Positions 13,000 to 26,062 of a stretch of DNA of 64,000 bases are shown here, piece by piece. The notes beneath the pieces are model-generated. The model had not been told where the DNA came from. It made no database searches and saw only the letters and a program-made list of their open reading frames with translations. This DNA is from Torreya grandis (lineage: Eukaryota; Streptophyta; Pinopsida; Cupressales; Taxaceae). Where the stretch lies: positions 558,001 to 622,000 of the forward strand of contig JARHVA010001472.1 in the NCBI GenBank assembly GCA_037957365.1, written 5' to 3'. Made by a program: the position numbers and the translations under genes. Numbering within the stretch: position 1 is the first letter of the stretch; each line of letters begins with the position of its first letter.

Positions 13000-13470
13000 T
13001 ATTAGTATTCAAAAAATAAATGATGGGCAAGGGTTCAAGTGTGGGTATTTTAAAGACACCACACTCTTGGAATTATTTAAAATTATAGGGAATAGTGTCA
13101 ACTAGAATATTATATATAACACCTTATGAGGAAATTCAACATAGTGGCATGCAAAAGAGCCATTGCCCTCATGTAGTGAGTCTAAGGGTGATCAAGCAAG
13201 ATGTTTTACGATAAAATATATCTATATAACCTTAACTCTAACCATGATGAGACGCATCCTGATGGGGAAATTCTTATTTTATCATAGCCCTAACATATGC
13301 TTTGGGTAGAATTAAGATTACACTTAGTGTATCTTAATGTTTTGATGAATTATAAGGAAGCAACATAATCTATGGAACCTTCAACACTCAAATATTGTTT
13401 GAGTCAAATATCACCAATTTGGATAATGATTTAAAAAGGAGGATTATCCACACAAAGTATAATTTTTTTA
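13000..13470 (-). pseudogene. Possible Gypsy-like protease remnant
   Basis: Minus-strand frames contain a segment resembling the region around a retroviral-type aspartic protease active site (IIIQIGDI, then VEGSIDYVASL where a D-[ST]-G core would be expected). It lies downstream of the gag remnant, as expected for this element class. The active-site Asp is not present and frameshifts are frequent, so the assignment rests mainly on position. Confidence 0.3.
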
Positions 13471-14869
13471 GGGATCATGGAGGTTATAAGGATTTTGAGA
13501 GAAAAATATGTATTTATATTTTGATCAACTGAGATGGAAATTTCTTCACATTATTGTAAGATATTATCCTTGGACCCAAACAAGGTAGATTCTTGCCCCA
13601 TAGTTGGAGTTCGAGGAATATTCATGTCAAATAAGAGTCGCATTAATCTATTTATATGATGTAAAGGAGTCTTCATGAGCTCAAGCAATGGAATCTGAAA
13701 AGAGATCCTACAATATTATTTTATGGGGTCCTATTCATCAAATATAAGGTGAGCTAGATAGGACTGACAAAAAGGTAATGAAGTAGATCAAATGTGGAAG
13801 GATCAAATCTAGATTTAAATTGATTATGAATGAAAGTGTGTTGTCTCAACCATCTTGATATTATTGAGGTAGGCTAAGCCAATGGTATTAGCTTATTTGA
13901 TGTCATTGGTTTCAAAAAAACATTAGAATCAAATGGTGTCAACTTGGATAATACATTTACATTATAATTGAGAGTTACAACAAACTATAATGGCCTGACC
14001 AGTGTATTAGGAATAGAATTGGTTAAGGGAGTAGAATGTATTAGTATGGTATATGTAGTTTATCTTGCTTTGGAAACAAAAGACTATATTAGGTTTCTAT
14101 ATATTTTAAATAAATATTTATTTTAGAACCAACTACATTGGGTTGTCCAATGTAATTATGAATGCAGGGATTTGCATTGTTTGGTTAGTATAGTTTTGAA
14201 TGAATAAAACTATATCAAGTTGGCTGGTGTAGTTGGGCTGTCTAAAAGTATAGAGGCTACAATTTCCTTAGATTTGATGTTTGTTTATCCTAAAATATTT
14301 TATAATTAATATAAGGGATATAAGTTTGATGTGGATAAAGATCAATACATGAGACTACTCACTTCATATTGTCCATATTAACTAGGTTTTCTACATCATT
14401 AGACATGTGTGGATTAGTTGTAGTTTCAAGAGCATTGGTGGATGGAGGTTGATTTTGATTATTGTTTTAATTGTGGTTATAAAATGGGTTTTATAGTCTA
14501 TAAATGTGAGTAGTATCATGGTGAAGTGCATCATGCTTGAATTTGGAGTCATGAGCTTTAGATACCTTGTCATAAGTTTATTGTTATTTTTGGATCATAA
14601 CTTCATGATCAAAGTTTGAACCAAGTAGGAATTCTAAAGCAAGGTGTTTAAGTTGTTTGAAAATCTCAGGAAAATATTTCCAATTTGTGTTGAACCAAAA
14701 AAAATTGAGGATAATTCCAATGAGTACTAGTTAAGAGGTATCAAATTCTCTAGGTGAGTGTTTAGGAAGACATTTCCAAATCAACTAAGGAAAGAGGCTA
14801 GTGAATTTCACAATGATTGACTTGTGAAGAATAAGGAGGATAGAAAGGAATTATCTTGATAGGTTTTTT
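13471..14869 (-). other. Decayed gag-to-protease linker
   Basis: Lies between the gag core and the possible protease on the minus strand. Short open stretches such as 14391-14573 have no recognisable motif. Variants of the TATCAAGTTGGCTG motif appear at 14213-14232. Confidence 0.3.
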
Positions 14870-15410
14870 GAGGGTCATTTTATCATAGGTTCTCTATAGA
14901 GTAGAATTGATGGCTCTCATGGACTCGTATGTGTCCAATATTCCATCATCAGTAGCATTTTTGTTTTAAGACTTCATAAGAACACAAGTTCTAGACTTAG
15001 GTTAATAAGGCTCAAATTGTCTTATGAGGAATAAATGGTGTTTATATTTATCAGGGGCTTCTTCCAATGATTTTAGAGAGAGATTCATGGCTCTGTATTG
15101 AATTTTTACATGAAGGGCATTTGTAAATAAATGTAAGAGGTTATCTTAAAACATGTTATGCTTAGATTTGTTAGCTAAGGCTTCCCAACACTTGATGAAA
15201 GTTTTGGAAATCTCATTATCTGCTTGCTTCAAATTAATAAAGTTTTCTAAGTTATTTTAATGTAGATAATTTAATTGAAATTCTTGAACCAATGCATAAC
15301 TAAATCCTAAAAACTAGAGAGGGAGTTGGATTTGAGTTGCTTATACCAATTTAGAGTGTTATCAAAGAAGGTTTTGGCTAGTAGATTGGTAGCCACAAAG
15401 GTATTAATAT
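14870..15410 (-). pseudogene. Gypsy-like gag remnant
   Basis: The minus-strand reading includes FFDNTLNWYKQL then SNSLSSF near 15350-15390, which matches the plant retrotransposon gag pattern of an aromatic W-Y/F stretch followed by S-F and a helical segment. Further on are FIKCWEALANKS and an MRAINSTLYR-like stretch near 14890. Gag forms the particle that packages element RNA. Stops interrupt the frame in several places. It sits about 2 kb downstream (minus sense) of the primer-binding site at 17495-17505. Confidence 0.6.
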
Positions 15411-16460
15411 TAATATAGTATATTATAGGTGATTAAATGAGTGATTCTATCTATGTCTATGTTTAAAATTATAATGGTCAATGGTTTGTTTTGAAAATGT
15501 TTAATGGATTTATTGTGAAGTGGTGGTTGTGGCATGAGATTGTCATAATCATCTCTGAGGGGGGATAGGGGATTTGGATTTGGTGATCCCCACTAAAATT
15601 TTTGAGGGAAATTTTACATTTAAAAAGTTGATTTTACATTTGACTCATTTGAGTTGTATTATTGGCTTGAAAGTTAGCCATTTATTTTATGGCTTGTAAC
15701 ATGATTTGTTGAGGTTCATAAGCAATTTAATTAGAGGTGGAATATTGAGTAACTTTTTTGGATGCATTAGACATGGTATTAGTTTTGGTGTTAACTTGGG
15801 TACTTTTATTAGATCCATTGAATGAAAGGCATGCCATGTTAGTAGAAATATTAGGTATGGTGGATGAAGAGGGGAATGAGGAAGTCATATGTTAAATTGC
15901 TCCAAGTCCAATAGAAAAACTAGGAGTAGGGGAAGGAGGAATTTCCAGATGGGGGGGTGAATCATGAGTTTATATATTACCATAAGGTCCATTCCCTTAT
16001 GCTCAATATGTTTACGTAAATATATTATCATTTCGTTAGTACACTTGAGATCACATTCATCCTCCACATCATAGTATTGGGGTAAATGACCTCATTTAGT
16101 GGTGTTAGGGTTTTTAAGTGGCTCATAAATTTTAGATCTAGTTGAGCCACATGAAAATTGCTTGGATTTGGATATTAAATCATGGAAATTTTTTAAGGCA
16201 TACAAGTTTTAGGTATTTTAGGGGAACTAGTTAGTTCCATGTAGTCCTATTGAGTTTTCTCTTTGGATTGATCAAAAATATATTCCTTAGTGGAAGATAA
16301 AATATTAATTGTATTGGTTTGGCATATTGATCTAGTCAATATAGTTGACAAATGAGATAGAGAAAATAAAATTATACTAAGTTGTCCAATAAAATGCAAT
16401 GATAGGAAATAACTATTAGGATCAAACAATACATTTTTTAGAAGTATGGTAAAAACTAGA
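15411..16460 (-). other. Leader / gag N-terminal region, decayed
   Basis: Minus-strand frames at 15885-16067 and 16247-16429 are open for 60 codons each but show no motif. Position between PBS and gag core suggests 5' leader or gag start of the same element. Confidence 0.3.
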
Positions 16461-17410
16461 CTATATCAGGTTGCTTGATGGATTTAGGGAGATACACATA
16501 ACTATATTGATTGGTAGATACAATTAACAAACACATAGAAATAAATCAAATAGGCCAATGTAATTAACAAACACACATAATTAGATCGAGTTAGTTGATA
16601 TAGTTCACAAACACAAGACAAAATGGTATTGAGGTGGCTAATACAATTTGTAAAGTAAGCAATCTGAAATTAAACTAACCATTTTCAAAAATTAATATAG
16701 GGAGGTAAACTAATAAATGACTTGATTGATTTGTAGGCTCCCACATATACTAATCCCAATCATAACTAGTGAATATAACTGTGAAAGCACAAATCATGGA
16801 GGATTCCATCAAAATTATGGCCACACCAACTCATGTTTGAGGTACATTGAGAGTAACTTTCTAGGGCTAATCACTCTCAATTGCACTACATAATCAAATA
16901 AATGGTAGGATTTCTAAAATTGAAAATAAGAAATCCTAGGCATTTTTCATATACCGTGAGGTATTTAGAAACTAAATTTCATATATAATTTTGTCAAATG
17001 GTTTGATTATTAGGGAAATATCCCTCACACTATGGCATAGGTAATAACTAACACAACTTTCCACCAAAAAACAATGCCTATTAGTTTTAAAAATGCTAAG
17101 ACAATTTTTTTAGTAAATCTAAACAAAGTAAAAATAAAGATAAAAAACAATATATGTTGAAAGTTAAATTTACAACATGCAATGAATTTCTAGTAGGCAA
17201 ACAACATTGTATCAAGATGAGTGATATAGTCAACACTAAGAAAACTTAAATTAATAATAGATAATTGTATCAAACTATCTGATATATTTTTAAACACACA
17301 AAATTATATCAGGTTAGTTGATACAGTCTAAGTAAATAAATAATGGTACCATTTTGGTCGATACCATTCACAAACAAACAAAAAATTATATTAGATTGAC
17401 CAATATAATT
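16461..17410. repeat. Recurrent TATCAAC/GTTGATA motif array in element leader
   Basis: Variants of a near-palindrome TATCAR(G/C)TTGGYTGATA recur about every 40-60 bp, for example at 16463-16480, 17209-17228, 17267-17286, 17306-17324, 17345-17366 and 17389, often followed by CACAAACA-type text. The middle part, 16725-17120, lacks the motif but matches the leader at 60330-60730. The 17151-17410 block recurs at 63740-64000 (same orientation) and 46081-46348 (inverted). Confidence 0.65.
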
Positions 17411-17494
17411 CACTTGATGGTTTTAAACATTTTCCAAAAAATCTAGAAGGTAAACATGAAACTGATCCAACAAAAAGAGGGATAATATTCACAT

Positions 17495-17505
17495 TGGGTT
17501 CACCA
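17495..17505 (-). other. Primer-binding site, minus-strand Gypsy-like element
   Basis: The minus strand reads TGGTGAACCCA, three bases from the LTR end ...GATGCATACA. The same TGGTGAACCCA occurs two bases from an LTR end at 60920-60930. The 3'-TGG start fits annealing to a tRNA CCA end; I cannot say which tRNA. Confidence 0.6.
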
Positions 17506-17508
17506 AAA

Positions 17509-19896
17509 TGTATGCATCAACTAGGATGACCTACAACTATCATCTTTCTCTCAATAGACTAGGACTCGAATAAGGTCAATAAAATAGAGCCTATGATACT
17601 TGGTTGATTAGGTAAGGACCAATGAATTCTATAGATTTGTCAGAGGGTAACCTAAAACCTAAATGTCAATAAGAAAGGGTCAAAAGCCTAAATTTTTGAC
17701 ACAAGGATATAACTCTTACTAGACCTCAATAAAGGTAAATGATTGTAACTATGGTTGTAAATATCTAATTGATGTAAATGGTATTAAATGTGATATAAAC
17801 TAAAGTAAATTATGGGTTAGAATGGTTTTAAATGGGTAACATGCAATGGTTAAACAAGTGAGGGTCTATGCAACGTAAATTTATTTATGTCAAGTATAAG
17901 TAATCATATGTCGACACCAACTTATTTGGTATAGATAAATCCTTAACAAGGATACATATACATCCATTCACAAAGTAATAAGAAATGTATACTACTATGT
18001 AAGTAAATGAAGGAGAATAGAGATAGAAGTACTTACCTTGGGGTAGACCCATCCATGCTTCAATCTCCCCATGGCTCAAGTGGAGATTTTCAAGATAATT
18101 TTGTAGGTTGAAGACCTCAAATGGTTGGATAAAGATCGAGATATATTCAATGAGGAACACCCAATGACTCCTATTTATCTTTAATGACATTCCAAGATAA
18201 TATTCTTTAAGATAAGGTTATAAGCCACTAACTCTCCCAATATTTTTAGGGCATAAATTTGAGTGAAAGGAGAATGTATGAATGTGATATGATATGATGA
18301 AAATATGACCCTAATATAGTGTTCTAATAGCCAATACCAACCCTGAACCCTAAGTTTATCCTATCAGCCTGGCTGATACAATTATAAGATACTAGCTAAT
18401 GGAGCACAATATTAACAAGGTTGATACATTATGAATGTCAAAAAACACTCTCATAATTGTATTGGTTAGGTTGATATATTACATGAAGAATAAATGCAAA
18501 AAACATATAGTATCAACTAGGTTGATACCTTAGGATATAGGTATACTAACAAATCTTGATAGAAATTAAACATAAGTGATAAATGGATAGACACTTAGAG
18601 AAGATCAAAATGGTAGTAATAATGGTGTAGTGAGAATAGAATAATAACATTTATAATTAAACACCACAACCCTTTCCCAAACCATTCCCAGTGTACCCTT
18701 TAAGGTGTGCACTCATGGAGATTGATATGTTGAAAAGTTGTTACAAGAGAAAACATTAATAAATGATAAAGTGAAATATATTATGTGTATACAAGGTACA
18801 TCTAGCTTAATTCTAATTTTTTCAACTCACTATTTTCATCATTATCCCTAAAATAGATCTATATTTGTTATGTAGCTTATATGATCATGAAATAGGACTT
18901 CAAAACCTATGGGGACACTACTAGATAAAGTTAAAGCCTCTATGGTGACCCTTACTATCCAAGAAATGCCAATAATTTCCTTATTGAGTGTGTTAGTTTT
19001 TGAGACCTTGGATCATTTTACTTACACCAATAGATATCCCCTATGTACACTCACCTTTGATCATGTGTGTTAATCTATGTTTTCTTTATCTTTGCTTTAA
19101 AACATTAATTGCACTTTTGACATAGGAAGAAATTAAATATAAAGTTGGTTTTAACAACCCCAACCACTTATTGATTAAATGAGCATTGCCTATGTTCTAA
19201 TACTCATATGAGGTCTCAAATGCCACATAGTTATTTCATTTAGGGGTGTGTGTGTACCATTATGATCAATATAGAATGAAATACAATGTTTGGCTTTTGA
19301 CACTTAGAACCATACAACTTTGACCTATACTTGTATTTAGACTTGACTCTAAGATTGCCTTTTTGATGGATATTAAAATATGCATGCCTTTTTTATAATG
19401 TCTTAAGATATTTATAATGTATTACACATGTTTTCTAAGACTTTTATTGATAGGTATAACCTTAGGATTGATTTTTATTTATAACTGACTCTTTTATTTT
19501 TCTTTCTATGAATAACCCCTAAAATGTGTCTAGGAAAACTTAATGGAGACTTCCCAATTTGAAAAATAGTCATTGAGTATTCTTGGACACTACTAGTAGA
19601 GGTAGACATGTGACAAAAATGTAATTATTTGACTATTATCTATAATATCCTGAGAGTGAAAACTAGTGATCAAATATATGTAGACATTTTATTTAGGATT
19701 ATCAAAGGTTATTACAAAGACTATGGGGATCCTAAAAATTTGTACTTGGTAAATTGGATTACCTAAGATAAAATGTGTATAGATGGATAGGATAAAATGT
19801 GCACAAGAGTCTAATTTGTATGCAAAGTCAAAGTATGTTAAAGTGTGCCAATTTTGATGTTTCCAAAATATCTAATACCACTTTTAGGTGTCTACA
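17509..19896 (-). mobile_element. Gypsy-like LTR (type 1), about 2.39 kb
   Basis: Plus-strand ends are TGTATGCATC (17509) and TTTAGGTGTCTACA (19896). A PBS abuts the left edge and a polypurine tract abuts the right edge, so the LTR sits between two internal regions. From 18209 rightward it matches 46349-48046. It carries four near-palindromes of the TATCAAC/GTTGATA type at 18362, 18410, 18459 and a perfect one at 18510-18528 (GTATCAAC-TAG-GTTGATAC). Confidence 0.6.
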
Positions 19897-19911
19897 AAAG
19901 TCCCACTTTTA
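19897..19911 (-). other. Polypurine tract
   Basis: Minus strand reads TAAAAGTGGGACTTT immediately before the LTR start TGTAGACACC. It would prime plus-strand DNA synthesis of an element whose interior lies to the right. Confidence 0.55.
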
Positions 19912-22900
19912 GTCTAGTATTGAAAATGATAGATTAAAAGGATAAAATAATAAATTTTGTACCTATGATTAACCACACTTGGTATTGATAGGTATACCCC
20001 AAATGTCCCATTTAATTCATCCAAAACCTACAAGGAAACATGTATAGATCAATGCCCACTCATGATAGAATTCTAAAATTAACTAGATCATTGAATTATA
20101 TGAAATTGAAAAGCCAAAGAGGGAATACACTTGAGGGTACACAAACCAGGTTATCACTTGTTTAACCAATTTGGAGAATGCCATGCTTTAATTATGATCC
20201 AAGGAGATGCAACCACTAAAACCATGAGTTTAGAAGTATTAATGCCTCAACCACCAATAGGGAAGGAGTAGTGATAGAATTTGAGAGCCAAAAAACCTCA
20301 ACTACACTACTTTGAATATCATCATAATTATTTTTTGGAACCCTAAAAATAGGTTCATATGTAAAAATGGAACCTAGGATCAACTCTTGTAGATGGATTA
20401 TAGATTCAAACTTATTTTGTAGTACCCTCGTTCCCCATCAATCCATAAAATATAAAATAAAAAAGTGTTTGTATGAATGATTATTAATCCCAAAATCTAA
20501 TCCATTTATACCTCAAAGTAATATAAAATCTCATAACATATATATCATAGTGTAATAGAATGTTCCTCAATCTACTCAATGTCATCAAATATCCGAATGT
20601 TCCTCATAATTATGTAAAATCCCCACATATGTTTCAATCTATCCAATTCACCCCATCTAAATCACATAATCTGACCAAAGTGTGAAATATTTATCTTTTG
20701 TGGCTTGAATATCTAAGACAATCCCATGATATGCCCATTTTTTAATTTATGGAATGAAGCTTGCGAATCACTCATCTCAAAAGAGAGAGTTGTGTGCAGC
20801 ATGTGTTATATAAAAAGATGTAATTATGTAATTATTTACAAAAAACATGATAATTTATGTCATCATATAAATATTTTATCACTCAAGCATGTATGAAACA
20901 TATAATACAAGGCAATGAGTATACAAGTGTCATGTCAAGTAGAAATATCAATTAGGCATGAAGTAATAAACATCACAATATATACATGATATAAATCATG
21001 GCATCACACATAATAGAAGTATGCATGCTAAAAATCATGGCACCTAGCTTAGAAAGAAACATATATGTAGCCACATACACATATAATGTCATGATTATGA
21101 CTCACACAAACACTCAAGACATGACATGACTATAACCCAAAAAGGACATAACATGGCCATGACTCAAACTAAAGGATCCTATGACACAACTAATGCACAA
21201 AGTGACAAGATAAAATCAATGCACTCATAGAATCACATAGTATAACACACATTAATGATCAAATAATGTAATAAGCATTAACATCAAGTTTTCACAAATA
21301 AATCAGTGTTCATACATATATCACTCAATGTCATCATCTTATATAGGAAAGCATAATATCCTTTGTAAATATCACTATAGAAAGTATAAGCAAGAGAAAA
21401 TCATGTGTAACAATACACTATGATCAATTAATTAGTATAAAAATATATGATCTTCCAAGTGTAAAAATATACCCCCAGTGTAGGCATGCCCTCAATGTAG
21501 AAATATATCACATGGGTATAAATAATGTCATGAATCTATATGTATGTGTATCATATGTAACATGTATGAGCTGCATCCCACTCATGTATAATGTGAAAAG
21601 ATTGTGCATAGAAGATATGTATGTAATTCACATTTATATCATAATAACATAAATCAGTTATGTATATTAGCAATGAATTCATACATGAGTCCTAGTTTAT
21701 TATTTTCTACATATTTGAATTTCTTTATATTTTTGCTTTTTTTTTTGAAATTTTAAAACATATTTATCTAAGCAAGCAAGGGAAAAAAGACAAGGTTGAA
21801 AAATAAAAAGAATGGAATGGACCATAACAATCCTTGGCATATGACAACACATAATTTTCACCAAGTGTAATAATAAAGGAATATTGAGGAAGTGAAGATA
21901 ATCAATATGCCCACAATGTATATGTGAGTTGCAAAGTCATGTCTCAAGAGCATGTGGAGATATTTCAGGTAAGAATCCATGTGTACATAAATGTATTGAC
22001 ATATATAGGCAAGATTATATGTGATCATGTAATATCAATGTATGCCATGATAAAAGCAAGCAAAAGTATTCATTATGGAGGGGTGGGCCAATAATATGCC
22101 ACACTGAGATATAGCGTTTTGTAATAAATGTACACTAATATCATACTAATGTATAGAATGTGTCATCATAGAATAACTATCATGAATTTTCAAATTAGGA
22201 TAAAAAATCAAAAGGAAAGGGATAATAAAAATATCCTCATGGCTCAAGAGCATGTGGAGATATCTATGCAGATGAATTCCCGCAATGGGTAAGAATCCAT
22301 GCGTACGTAAATGTATTGACATATATAGGAAAGAGTATATGTGATCATGTAATATCCATGTATGCCATGATAAAATCAAGCAAAAGTATTCATTATGGAG
22401 GGGTGGGCCAATAGTATGCCACACTGAGATATAGTGTTTTGTAATAAATGTACACTAATATCATACTAATGTATAGAATGTGTCATCATAGAATAACTAT
22501 CATGAATTTTCAAATCAGGATAAAAAATCAAAAGGAAAGGGCTAATAAAAATATCCTAACCAAAGTAATGTGAAGGGCTAGAATATTGGTCAGTATAAAA
22601 GCATCTGTACACATGTATGTAAGATAGAAGAGAATAGAGGATAAGTAGTCAAGTAAACATAAATAAGTTACTTACAATATATTATATTTGAGATAACCAA
22701 TCATTCCATCAGTGGGATAGCCATATGTGGGTCATGTGTCATATATGTCATAATAATTAAGTGTATTTCCATATTCATCTTATAATTTAGACATATTACT
22801 CCAGTTTATATTATATTCTTAATCTAAAATAAGGTATGTATAAACTATCCACACCATATTTTAGAATTGGTTTATTGTATTTTATCTTCTATTAAATATA

Positions 22901-22996
22901 TTCATAATCATCATTATCATGCACCCCATTTGTGGTCATGTGTGGAAAATAATTAGATATCATTGTTAGAGCACTAGTTGAAGAAATGGTTTCTAC
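19912..22996 (-). mobile_element. Non-coding 3' tail of Gypsy-like element (copy A)
   Basis: About 3 kb between the protease stop codon and the polypurine tract. It is rich in CATG/ATGTAT words and has no recognisable reverse transcriptase, RNase H or integrase in any frame. The whole stretch is collinear with 48047-50875 in copy B. An autonomous Gypsy would have its polymerase here. Confidence 0.5.
21941..22556. repeat. Tandem duplication, 300-bp period
   Basis: CTCAAGAGCATGTGGAGATA occurs at 21943 and 22243. The two units are nearly identical through the closing AATAAAAATATCCT. Unit 1 lacks about 20 bp (the GCAGATGAATTCCCGCAATG segment of unit 2). Copy B has a single unit at about 50119-50440, so the duplication arose in copy A after the copies separated. 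Confidence 0.85.
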
Positions 22997-23400
22997 TTAC
23001 TCTACTTTATTTAGAGATGTTTTATCTCTTGAAATGGAAATATTCTTTCCTTGGAGATCAAATTTAACGTGATCATGATTCTTGTAAATTTTTAAATTCA
23101 TTGATCTTATCCATGAGTTTCCTAGTATAGCATTATATTGGGTCAATGTAGGATCCATGTGGAATATAGTGGAATGTAACTTGAGACAAAAATTTATGGG
23201 CCACTCAATGGATCCTACTATGAGTAGTTCATATAAATTAATATTATTCAAGTGTTCAACATCATATCCAATATTTTAAAGAAGATTCATGATACATACA
23301 TTAATTTCATAGTAATTATCAACCATGACATTAATACATTGCTTACAATCTATATGAGGGCTAATGATAAGAATTTTTAGGAATGAGGAAGATGTTTTTG
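22997..23400 (-). pseudogene. Gypsy-like aspartic protease fragment (copy A)
   Basis: Minus-strand reading gives an active-site region INVMVDNYYEINVCI (usual D-x-G-S core, here DNYY) followed by IGYDVEHLNN and then an open 84-codon stretch with GSIEWPINF and YNAILGNSWIRSMN, the flap-to-C-terminal part typical of plant Gypsy proteases (LGRxWI). The frame ends in TAA at 22997-22999 right after the domain; copy B has the same stop at 50876-50878. The Gly loss at the active site makes this copy inactive. Its upstream gag is cut off by the LTR at 24159. Confidence 0.65.
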
Positions 23401-24158
23401 TTGCCACCTTAGCAATAATATTTTTAACATTAGTTAGGTACATATTGTTCACTTAATTCCTTCTTAGGAACCTCTTTCTTAGGTAAATATTATTTAGGTA
23501 ACTTTTGTTTTAATAATTTTAGCATGGGAGATAGAACCATGATTGGAGTGGGTTGTTATATATTGTAAGGTGTGTTTTAATTCAATGATGCTTTAATAGT
23601 TGTATCCACTATAAATTCATCACTATTTATAATATATTTCTATTATAAGTTTAAAATCATGAAACCTATTTGTGGGATGTCAATGAACTCTATGGTAAGC
23701 ACAAAATTAATTTGGATCTTTCCATAAGATGTGTAGGAGGTAATACGATCAATGTTTTTTGAAGCACGTTTACGAGAGGTTTAAGCTTATGTAAACCTCA
23801 TGATTCATGATTCATTAGTCATATATGTTTTTTATTTCTTAACCCATGTTGAGTATGAAATCTATTGAGACACATAATTTTTTATTGGGAAGATAAAGAT
23901 GAATTTATAATAGCATGCTTGAGATATTAGGCATGTGCAATCTTATCTTCAGGTAACTTGAATTTTAGAAATAAATCTTGGACTTGTTTTTAAAATTATC
24001 TATGGAATGAATCATAATAAGATTATGATGTGTAAAAGTGATATCACTCTAAATGTTTCCATTCATGGGTTGGAAAAATCTATATTTATAATCACAAACC
24101 CCAGATATTTCAAATTTGACATTTAAGAAAAAACCTACAAGATTATGTTCCTTATCTT
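23401..24158 (-). other. Linker upstream of protease, truncated
   Basis: Matches 51286-52049 in copy B. Presumably the gag-protease linker; no motif survives. ATCTT immediately precedes the LTR at 24159 and at 52050. Confidence 0.35.
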
Positions 24159-25025
24159 TGTTTTACCCTGAGTTTTATAAAATAGTATAAATTTAATGTT
24201 TAATAGGTGTAAAATTGAAATATATTATAATGATCAATATGTACAATAATTAAATAAATTTATTTGTAACTTGTTAAATATGGAAAAATGCTATTGTTGG
24301 AAAATACTAGGAAGAAAACAACTTAGCTTAGATCCAATTTTTTGTTAGATATTTTTGATATATAATAATGGAAATTAGTAAATGATAGGGTTGTGACTAT
24401 TAAAAATTAAGAATATAACCTGAATATGCTTATAAATAGGTATGTACTCCTTGAATAACAACACAGATTGGTCATTTTTATTGATTGTGGTCTTGTACAG
24501 TGAAAAATAGGGAAAGGTATAACTATGACAATGAAAGAGTAGTAACATATTCTTTGAATATTATTAAACAAGAAAAGGATCCCTAGATAATATCATAGGC
24601 TAGCTACATCTACTAATTATGGACTTGTATATGTTGACTATGACAAAAAAGTGACTACTCCATGTTCTACATTTGTGTCTGTTAAGAAAGGTGAGATGTT
24701 ATGATTCTATTTGTGCCACGAGGATATCATTTTTTTCTTTGATTTGATTTATAAAACCTAAGAGTCTTCATGAGATCTATAAACCTTCAAAAAATATATG
24801 GGGGATGTAGTGTGCTAAGATAACCCCAATCACCCCATGGATTATTTCCCACTGTATATGTATCCAAATACTCCATATAAAGAATCAAGACACATGCAGT
24901 TCTCCCACCTAGAGTGATTGTGTAATCATGTTCCTTGACTATATGTATGTAACTATAAATATATCTTTGATACTTTAAAATGATAACTCTTGACTTGATT
25001 TGAGATGCTATGGAATTTGTATGTG
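24159..25025 (-). mobile_element. Gypsy-like LTR (type 2), left part, copy A
   Basis: Starts TGTTTTACCC and matches 52050-52916. The LTR is interrupted after 25025-25030 by the 18.1-kb element and resumes at 43180. Confidence 0.55.
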
Positions 25026-25030
25026 ACTAC

Positions 25031-26048
25031 TGTGAACAAGGAATCCATAGAGAGGAGGTTAGTATCATGTTAGTATCATAAAATTAATGAAATAATCACA
25101 CTAAATACTAACACCTCTATCCTAGACACTAGGGAGAGCTTAGGTAACAAAAACTAGATGAAAGCACAAACATTCCTTGGGAGCTCTAAATGCTTTGTTG
25201 AGTGGTTTGATTGACTTGTGCATCAAGAAATCTTTGGCAAGTGAAGCTTGTTGGCTCCTTCTCTCCTTAGCACCATTAGCTCAATATTTTAGTGTTATAA
25301 CACTATTTAAAAGCTTGTCTCTCTCCAAATTACCATTAAAGCTTTGGTTTATGAGAGTTTATCTTTTTTTAATGAATGGGCATGACTTTGTATTTATATA
25401 TTTAGAAATTAACTCTCACCCAAGATGAGTTAAGGTTGAGTTGAGTTAAAATTTGTTATGCAATTATGACTTTCAGTTACTAGTCATAGTTATCAAATTA
25501 GAAGGTTGAATTGAGACTAACTCTAATTGAGTTAAAAGTTGTCATGTGATTATGACTTTCAGTTACTAGTCATAGTTCTCAATTAGACATGTTGAGATAT
25601 TTTGGGATATTTTTACAACTCATAAACATGATGATGAAAGGCTAGGATATTTTGATTTTTAGAATTACCTTTTTTAGATATTCATTAATTTTAAATTGAT
25701 AATTCAACTAGGCATTTAATCTTTTTAATTAATTTAATTGATTTTGATTGGCCTTTTAGCTCTGTTAAGATTTAATTAAGTGTGCAAGTGCCCCACTTAA
25801 TAGGTCCATAGGCTAAATTAATAGTTGTGGTGCCACAAGGTGATTGGGGATGAATTCGTGAGAGGTTATTGTTGCATACAAGATTGTATCCCAAATAAGG
25901 ATGCCTCAATATGATTTTAAGAATTGATGAAAAATGCAAGCCAAATTTAGGATGTTTAGTGATTCCTAAGTTTAATTTTCAATGGTTGGTAGGAATTAGT
26001 CTAAAGTCCAGGTGGAGGTTATTTGTGGTTAATTTTAGGTGTCTATAG
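25031..26048 (-). repeat. 3' LTR of the 18.1-kb element
   Basis: Plus-strand start TGTGAACAAGG, end near GTGTCTATA (usual CTACA, mutated). About 1,018 bp. Matches 42200-43174 throughout with indels. A plus frame at 25177-25428 lies wholly in the LTR and is not treated as a gene. Confidence 0.7.
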
Positions 26049-26062
26049 TTTTCCCCTATTTA
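26049..26062 (-). other. Polypurine tract of the 18.1-kb element
   Basis: Minus strand reads AAATAGGGGAAAAC directly before the LTR start. This decides the minus orientation. Confidence 0.6.
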
